Origin: an uncultured Prevotella sp.
GTDB lineage: Bacteria > Bacteroidota > Bacteroidia > Bacteroidales > Bacteroidaceae
DNA: 19,036 nucleotides
NCBI GenBank assembly: GCA_900762125.1
Contig: CAAFFL010000024.1
Span: forward strand, 1 to 19,036
Direction of reading: 5' to 3'
The notes under the pieces were generated by a model. That model was not told the DNA's origin. It worked only from the letters and a program-made list of their open reading frames with translations, and ran no database searches. Shown one piece after another: positions 14,871 to 19,036 of this stretch (positions are counted from its first letter, which is position 1; each line of letters opens with the position of its first letter). The position numbers and the translations under genes are program-made.

Positions 14871-15005
14871 TCACTTGAGCACGTAGAGCGGGCTGTTGCG
14901 GGGACCCTGCTTGAGGAGGAGACCGTCGTCGATGAACTGCTGAAGCCAGCGGTGTGAGTAGTAGTTGCCCAAACTCCTCCTTGGGTCATAAAAAAGAGGC
15001 AAATT
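14871..15005 (-). pseudogene. C-terminal remnant of an unrecognised gene
   Basis: About 44 sense codons are open from just after a TGA at 15006-15008 down to a TGA at 14871-14873. No ATG occurs in frame. The readable end has the phrases SLGNYYSHRWLQQFIDDG and LLLKQGPRNSPLYVLK. The helix-turn-helix-then-wing rhythm suggests the end of a winged-helix domain. The sequence is GC-rich with ordinary codon use, so it was probably once coding. I do not recognise the family. This fragment, the degenerate repeat beside it and the promoters on either side account for the stretch between mntA and the abiEi-like gene. Confidence 0.45.
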
Positions 15006-15049
15006 TCAAGTATTTGTGGATATATCTTGGAGATTCCGAGATTATTTGC

Positions 15050-15057
15050 TAGTTTTG
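15050..15057 (+). promoter_or_regulatory. Bacteroidetes -7 box for the AbiEi-like gene
   Basis: TAGTTTTG matches TAnnTTTG, 28 bases before the ATG at 15086. Confidence 0.55.
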
Positions 15058-15085
15058 CGAACTGTTAATAGAAAATATTCATATT

Positions 15086-15661
15086 ATGAGTTCGCAAAAG
15101 AATGTACTTGAGGTGATGCAAAATAGCTCTCGTTCAGTATTTAATGTACAGTCACTACGTATGTTGACCGACTGCGAAGATAGTCAAAAGCTCACTCAGT
15201 CGTTACATTATTACATAAAAGAGGGCAAGATTCGTAATCCTCGCCGTGGCATATACACAAAAGCAACTTACGACGAGAAGGAAATGGCATGTAGCTTGTA
15301 CCGCCCGGCTTATATCTCGTTGGAGTATGTGCTTCAACGAGCAGGTATCGTGTTCCAGTATGATGATACCATAACGTGTGTGAGTTATCTCAATCGCATA
15401 GTGGATATAGACGACAAAACATATCAATTCCGTATTATCAATCCTGAATTATGGATTGGTATGGAGGGTATCGAACAGAAGGATAATACACTTATAGCTG
15501 TACCAGAGCGTGCCTTTCTTGATATGGTTTATTTGAGTGCAGGTAATTGCTACTTCGATAACCTGCATCCGTTGAACAAAACAAAGGTAAAACAACTTCT
15601 ACCGCTTTATAAGTCGAAGGCGTTAATGGAAAGAGTTACTAAACTATTAAATCTAAAATAG
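15086..15661 (+). CDS. AbiEi-type antitoxin / transcriptional regulator
   Basis: AbiEi is the antitoxin of the type IV AbiE system; it represses its own operon and counteracts the nucleotidyltransferase toxin AbiEii. The 191-residue product has an N-terminal winged helix (about residues 10-65, with SLHYYIKEGKIRNPRRGIYT) and a C-terminal domain containing YISLEYVLQRAGIVFQ and VPERAFLDMVYL, the usual phrases in the Bacteroidetes version. The next gene starts two bases after its stop and is the broken toxin. The protein looks complete, so the antitoxin has survived without its toxin. It may now act only as a repressor or give protection against related toxins. Confidence 0.82.
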   Translation: MSSQKNVLEVMQNSSRSVFNVQSLRMLTDCEDSQKLTQSLHYYIKEGKIRNPRRGIYTKATYDEKEMACSLYRPAYISLEYVLQRAGIVFQYDDTITCVSYLNRIVDIDDKTYQFRIINPELWIGMEGIEQKDNTLIAVPERAFLDMVYLSAGNCYFDNLHPLNKTKVKQLLPLYKSKALMERVTKLLNLK

Positions 15662-15663
15662 AT

Positions 15664-15929
15664 ATGGACAAGAACAAGCATAAGCTATACATGGCACAGA
15701 TATTGAGTCTGATATTCAAAGATAAAAATCTCTGTAATGTTATAGCATTTAAGGGAGCGCGTGGTGTGCTGAGCATGTACGCGAGGCTAGTCCAAAACTT
15801 CTGATGCAAGGACTTGGCGAAGTGCTCAATGATGCCAAGTCCAAGACCTTTGTCAAAAACAAACTTATTGACGAGACATCTTCGGCACTTGAACTTTTCT
15901 CAGCATTTCCTATCATATATAAAGAATAA
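15664..15929 (+). pseudogene. AbiEii toxin, internally deleted and frameshifted
   Basis: The frame starts MDKNKHKLYMAQILSLIFKD and continues to VIAFKG (about 31 codons). At this point an intact AbiEii has the GG-T/S nucleotidyltransferase motif and the DLDFD site. Here the sequence jumps at about 15757 to a different frame that reads EASPKLLMQGLGEVLNDAKS and ends IIYKE at a TAA (15927-15929). QGLGE-x-L is typical of the AbiEii C-terminus. The catalytic core is therefore missing and the two ends are out of frame. The remnant is about 270 bp, whereas the intact gene would be some 700 bp or more. Confidence 0.8.
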
Positions 15930-15976
15930 GGTATAGCATGTGTTAACACAAAGAATATTGAATGTCAGGATTCGTG

Positions 15977-17581
15977 TTATCCCCATGCAAAGTCGAGAAG
16001 CAATTCTTGAGCCTTACGGCGCTTTTTTCGATGACTGGTGTTTGAAAGCGCTTTAACGCGTTCCATCAATTGATTGATAGAAGTAATATCACCCTGCCCA
16101 TAAGCCAGACGAAAGGCTGAAGAAACCTCCGCAGGTATGTCGGAGATGACTGGCAACTGCAACTTGCGCAGATGCTGGCTCTGCCAACGGATGTATCCAC
16201 CATGCATGGCATTCGTGAGGTCTGAGAGCTGTTCATGTGTGCTGTCACTCATCAAGATGGCGGCAAGGACCGGTAGTTGCTCCCTATCTCCGGTAATATA
16301 ATATATATTGTGGAGTGGATAATATTCGCCCTGGTCGATGAAGATACGCTCATTACCCGACATGTCTGGTATGAGGATTTTCGGTTTGTGGGTAAGCCCA
16401 GGATAGATGCAGTCAATGGTGCGATACCAGTTGTTAGTGTTCTTCTGCGCCACATGCCTTCCACGGAGACGTTCCTCGTGACGATGAAGGTAGGCTGATA
16501 ATTTAGGGTAAAGGGAGAGTTGCACCAGCCGCCCTTGTTCATCGTAAGGGTTAAGCAGATATTGACCGGTCCACTGGAACTGATTGCCCCGCAAGTCTTT
16601 TGCCCCGATGGCAGGAATGAGGAGCTCCGGCTCCACTTCATTAGGAAGTTGATCGGAAACAAACACATCGCTGGCACCTGTTGCCACACCAATGCCTATA
16701 TGGAATCCCTGCTCCTCAATGGTCATGGTGTTGCCACTATCAGGCGAACGGAACACATCGCTCCAGTCTTCAGTATCTGGCGATGGTTTGCTGACGAATC
16801 GGGCATTGCATAATTCTGACACCTCGTTCACCTTAGCATAGAGAAAGTAAGGAGAATGTTGTTTGGCTGAGATAAGGACAATGTCGGTATAGGCCAGTAC
16901 ATCCTCCTGAAAAGGTTGTGCATGCTCCAGGTCTATGATACGATCCAGTCGGAAATATCTTGCCACCATATTGCGGAGTTTCTTGCCGTATTCGTTTTTC
17001 AGCCACCGGTTAGAGCAGATGAAACAATGCATTCCGTTGGGGCGGAGCAAGCGCAGCGTCTTTTCGTAGAACGGCACATATAGATCGGCACGGAAGTAGA
17101 ATGTGGGGAACTGTTGCTTGTACCTTTGCTTCATATTCTCAGTGAGGTTCTCATAACGCACGTATGGCGGGTTGCCCACAACTACATCAAACGTACGGTA
17201 AAGATTCATCTCCAAGAAGTCACCTTGGCGAATGAAGATAAAATCATTAATTTGTCCGAACTCCTGCTGGATTCTGCTTCTGCAGTCAGCAATTTTCTTT
17301 TCGTCCAATTCACAAGCTACAACATTCTTATTTACTGCTTCGATGAATGAAAAGCCAAACGTTATGGCGGAGGAAGAAAGTCTGCGAAGTATTTCAAGGA
17401 CGAACTCGCCGTTGCCACACGAGGGCTCAAGGATAGACACCGCTGAGAGGTTGCGGCTGCTCACATAGCCTGCCAGGTCGAGCATATATTGCACGACCTC
17501 TGGCTGCGTGAACACATCACCATGCATACCGCCGCTGGTCCGCCTCCCATAAGGGTTATTCGAAATCATCCTTGCATCCAT
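15977..17581 (-). CDS. Type II DNA adenine methyltransferase, PaeR7I/XhoI family
   Basis: This is the modification half of the restriction system, protecting host DNA by N6-adenine methylation, expected at CTCGAG. The 534-residue product has the opening GRRTSGGMHGDVFTQPEVVQ, the AdoMet-binding motif LEPSCGNGEF (51-60) and the catalytic NPPY (137-140) in VVGNPPYVRYENL. The C-terminal half is the target-recognition region. Length fits M.PaeR7I, about 530 residues as I recall. Its first 26 bases overlap the end of the endonuclease gene, so both are made from one message with the endonuclease first. No controller (C-protein) gene is visible. The target sequence is inferred from the endonuclease family, not shown. 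Confidence 0.88.
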   Translation of the reverse strand: MDARMISNNPYGRRTSGGMHGDVFTQPEVVQYMLDLAGYVSSRNLSAVSILEPSCGNGEFVLEILRRLSSSAITFGFSFIEAVNKNVVACELDEKKIADCRSRIQQEFGQINDFIFIRQGDFLEMNLYRTFDVVVGNPPYVRYENLTENMKQRYKQQFPTFYFRADLYVPFYEKTLRLLRPNGMHCFICSNRWLKNEYGKKLRNMVARYFRLDRIIDLEHAQPFQEDVLAYTDIVLISAKQHSPYFLYAKVNEVSELCNARFVSKPSPDTEDWSDVFRSPDSGNTMTIEEQGFHIGIGVATGASDVFVSDQLPNEVEPELLIPAIGAKDLRGNQFQWTGQYLLNPYDEQGRLVQLSLYPKLSAYLHRHEERLRGRHVAQKNTNNWYRTIDCIYPGLTHKPKILIPDMSGNERIFIDQGEYYPLHNIYYITGDREQLPVLAAILMSDSTHEQLSDLTNAMHGGYIRWQSQHLRKLQLPVISDIPAEVSSAFRLAYGQGDITSINQLMERVKALSNTSHRKKRRKAQELLLDFAWG

Positions 17582-18257
17582 TTAAATATGCAACAAAAGA
17601 ATTGATATATCGCTCTATAGACAAATCGTCAGCGGCATCGCCAAAATGATGAGCATCCGAAGTCCAAAGAAGAGAAACGGCTGAGTAATGGCGCTCTGTA
17701 ATCAACTTCCGGCCAAGAATAGTGTAACGGTCAAGATAAGAAGCCTGCTTGAATTCAGGCCGGACTTCAAAATGACTTTCATTGTTCTTGACGGGAGAAG
17801 TGGACGCCTTGTCTTTCCCAAGCAACATCATGTAGCCAACCCAAGGCGCTTGTTGGTTGGGGAACTGCTTCTCCCGGAAAGCCGTCCAAAGGTCAACGGC
17901 AGAGCCGAGGGCTTCTTCCGTGCGATTATTGAAGTTGTTGCCGTATGAGCCAATTTGGGATTTGAACTCCATTACAGCAATAAGCTTATTATGTGGAGAC
18001 ACAATCAAAAAGTCCCAATCTTTGGAGGAACGGAAATAGCCTGGAATGTAATTGTTATGGGTGAAGATGCATTGATCTGGCACTCCGCAACTAATGGCCA
18101 CAGAGCGAAACAGCTCGGCAAAAGCATCCATCTGCTTTCCGCCGGTTACAGCGCCACGATTTGTGGTATCGCCACTATCGCTTTTCTGCTTGATCTTGAT
18201 TTGCCAAAACGATTCTACTGCTTTGGCAACTTCTGAGTGATAAGTCTTCCGAGGCAT
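17556..18257 (-). CDS. Type II restriction endonuclease, PaeR7I/XhoI family
   Basis: This is the cutting half of the system, expected to recognise CTCGAG like XhoI and PaeR7I. From the start MPRKTYHSEVAKAVESFW it is 233 residues. Matches to XhoI as I recall it include PGYFRSSKDWDFLIV, EFKSQIGS, GNNFNNRTEEALGSAVDL and PEFKQASYLDRYTILGRKL. The PD-(D/E)xK site is Asp82 with Glu97-Phe-Lys99. An in-frame ATG at 18305 would add 16 residues (MFNPVLRKGG and on) that the family lacks, so I prefer 18257; the earlier start cannot be excluded. A TAnnTTTG box lies at 18402-18409, giving a leader of about 140 bases. The gene overlaps the methyltransferase gene by 26 bases. Confidence 0.88.
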   Translation of the reverse strand: MPRKTYHSEVAKAVESFWQIKIKQKSDSGDTTNRGAVTGGKQMDAFAELFRSVAISCGVPDQCIFTHNNYIPGYFRSSKDWDFLIVSPHNKLIAVMEFKSQIGSYGNNFNNRTEEALGSAVDLWTAFREKQFPNQQAPWVGYMMLLGKDKASTSPVKNNESHFEVRPEFKQASYLDRYTILGRKLITERHYSAVSLLWTSDAHHFGDAADDLSIERYINSFVAYLNGCKDDFE

Positions 18258-18401
18258 AATATGATTGAGTATACTACCCCCCTTCCTTAGGACAGGGTTG
18301 AACATTAAAAATTATTAGAACAGAACTCAAACAACGATCGGCGGCCTTCGCCTGGCTTCTGTCCTAGCCTCGTAGAGTGAGGTATTCTTCTTAGGTCAAT
18401 G

Positions 18402-18409
18402 CAAAGTTA
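18402..18409 (-). promoter_or_regulatory. Probable -7 box for the restriction-modification operon
   Basis: On the minus strand TAACTTTG matches TAnnTTTG. It is the only good box before the endonuclease gene, at 97 to 145 bases from the two possible start codons. The long leader contains GGC-rich short inverted repeats (about 18330-18370). Confidence 0.45.
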
Positions 18410-18446
18410 GGTATTCTGTCGGACATAACCAAACAATTCGCCAATT

Positions 18447-18601
18447 TTATGCTACTAAGCCATGTTCCATAGCTGGTATAAGGCTTTTCAGACTTTGATG
18501 TGGCCTCTTGTAGTTGTAGAAGGCAATATAGTTGGCAATACCCCGACGTAGCTCTTCCACGGTGTCATAGTTCTTTATCTCTTCAATATTTTTGGTGTAC
18601 G
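18447..18601 (-). pseudogene. 3' fragment of an IS3-family transposase
   Basis: About 50 codons of the integrase-core end remain. They read YTKNIEEIKNYDTVEELRRG, then IANYIAFYNYKRPHQSLKSL and a short tail ending at TAA (18447-18449). FYNYKRPHQSL is the hallmark of the IS3-group C-terminus. The frame breaks at about 18601, where the sequence turns into unrelated palindrome-rich DNA. No DDE residues remain, so this is a relic. Confidence 0.8.
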
Positions 18602-18602
18602 A

Positions 18603-18645
18603 ACGCGTTCACGGCAACTGCCACATCTGGCGCGGAATTCCGCCC
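18603..18645. repeat. Two perfect palindromes at the IS3 breakpoint
   Basis: GAACGCGTTC (18603-18612) and GCGGAATTCCGC (18634-18645) are exact palindromes just past the point where the transposase frame ends. They open a palindrome-rich stretch that reaches 18935. Confidence 0.6.
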
Positions 18646-18700
18646 TCCTTCGCCCTCTCAAACGATAAAAATTCCTTGATTTTGACGAAAAACGGACATT

Positions 18701-18720
18701 TTTACCCCTTTTTACCCCTT
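18701..18720 (+). repeat. Tandem 10-mer TTTACCCCTT, two copies
   Basis: Two exact copies lie side by side, followed by a run of T. They sit between the 9-mer CGGACATTT (18693-18701) and the palindromic array. Confidence 0.7.
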
Positions 18721-18771
18721 TTTCTTCGTTTTTTCGCCGTCTTCACCTCGTTTTGAAGCCCTCGTGAACGA

Positions 18772-18859
18772 GTAATTTAACTTAAATTACTCGGTAATTT
18801 AACTTAGTTTACTCGGTAATTTAACTTAAATTACTTTGTAATTTAACTTAAATTACTCG
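18772..18859. repeat. Four tandem 22-bp palindromic units
   Basis: Units start at 18772, 18794, 18816 and 18838. Each opens with GTAATTTAACTTAAATTAC or a close variant: unit 2 has AGTTT in place of AAATT, and unit 3 ends TTT instead of TCG. With the flanking GAG, one unit forms a 23-base palindrome, 11 bases on each side of a central C. No spacer sequence separates the units. A smaller palindrome, CTCGTGAACGAG (18761-18772), abuts the first unit. The array is very AT-rich between GC-rich flanks. Confidence 0.92.
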
Positions 18860-18970
18860 ATCGCGACGCCCTCGGGAGATGATCGAGAGGCCGTCGTGAC
18901 ACGTTCGCGGGGCTTCCTGGACGAGCAAATGTCCGATTGTTTGGTGCTTTTTTAAGGGCTTTCCGCGTCG

Positions 18971-19036
18971 TCACTCTGCCGAGAAGTCGGTGACGAGCTG
19001 GCGGTAGGTGCGGTACATCCGTGTGCGGTTGATGTA
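18971..19036 (-). CDS. C-terminal end of a gene running off the window
   Basis: Twenty-one codons are open from the window edge to a TGA at 18971-18973. The visible end reads MYRTYRQLVTDFSAE. Codon use is GC-rich and natural, unlike the preceding repeats, so a real gene end is likely. The family cannot be named from so little. Confidence 0.4.
   Translation of the reverse strand, partial: YINRTRMYRTYRQLVTDFSAE

Noticed and set aside
15757..15929. A separate small gene after the AbiEi-like gene
   Set aside because: The readable part is the C-terminal end of AbiEii, out of frame with its own N-terminal part, so it is a remnant.
18772..18859. CRISPR array
   Set aside because: The 22-bp units abut with no spacers and are palindromic throughout; no cas gene is present.

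Overview
The window looks like a chromosomal accessory region of a Bacteroidales bacterium, most likely Prevotella or a relative. The best evidence is the promoter style: nine genes or operons are preceded by a TAnnTTTG box, the -7 element of Bacteroidetes, often only a few bases before the start codon. The gene families also fit: an IS4-type transposase with the DUF4372 head, a DUF6080-like membrane protein pair, a DUF6169-like protein, and a Bacteroidetes-type AbiEi/AbiEii pair. Base composition is mixed, with GC-rich sugar and polysaccharide genes and AT-rich inserts.

Left end (1-1380): a nearly complete IS4-family element with 33-bp imperfect inverted ends. Its transposase is broken by one in-frame TGA, and it sits directly against the stop codon of the next gene.

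Surface polysaccharide region (1380-13111): on the minus strand a cytidylyltransferase of the NeuA type and a KdsD-type arabinose-5-phosphate isomerase, so an acidic keto-sugar (Kdo or nonulosonate type) is probably made and CMP-activated. An AAA ATPase of unclear role follows. Then come a DUF6080-like multipass protein, a MOP-family flippase (minus), a two-gene AT-rich unit of unknown function, a family 2 glycosyltransferase, and a second DUF6080-like protein (minus). The segment closes with a three-gene plus-strand operon: IspD/TarI-like cytidylyltransferase, extended SDR and LicD-type phosphotransferase. Together these three look like a route that makes a CDP-activated polyol or similar group and moves its phosphate onto a glycan.

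Defence and toxin region (13118-18257): a Fic protein with an extra N-terminal domain, a HepT/MntA toxin-antitoxin pair, a winged-helix-like gene remnant, an AbiEi antitoxin whose AbiEii toxin has been deleted internally, and a complete type II restriction-modification system of the XhoI/PaeR7I family. The fic gene is bracketed by 46-bp direct copies of its own 3' end, and a third, degenerate copy lies after the gene remnant. The toxin modules are therefore laid out as gene-repeat-gene-repeat. No CTCGAG site, the expected target of the restriction enzyme, was found by eye in the window.

Right end (18306-19036): no intact gene. It holds the 3' fragment of an IS3-family transposase, a palindrome-rich stretch with four tandem 22-bp palindromic units, and the last codons of a gene that runs off the window.
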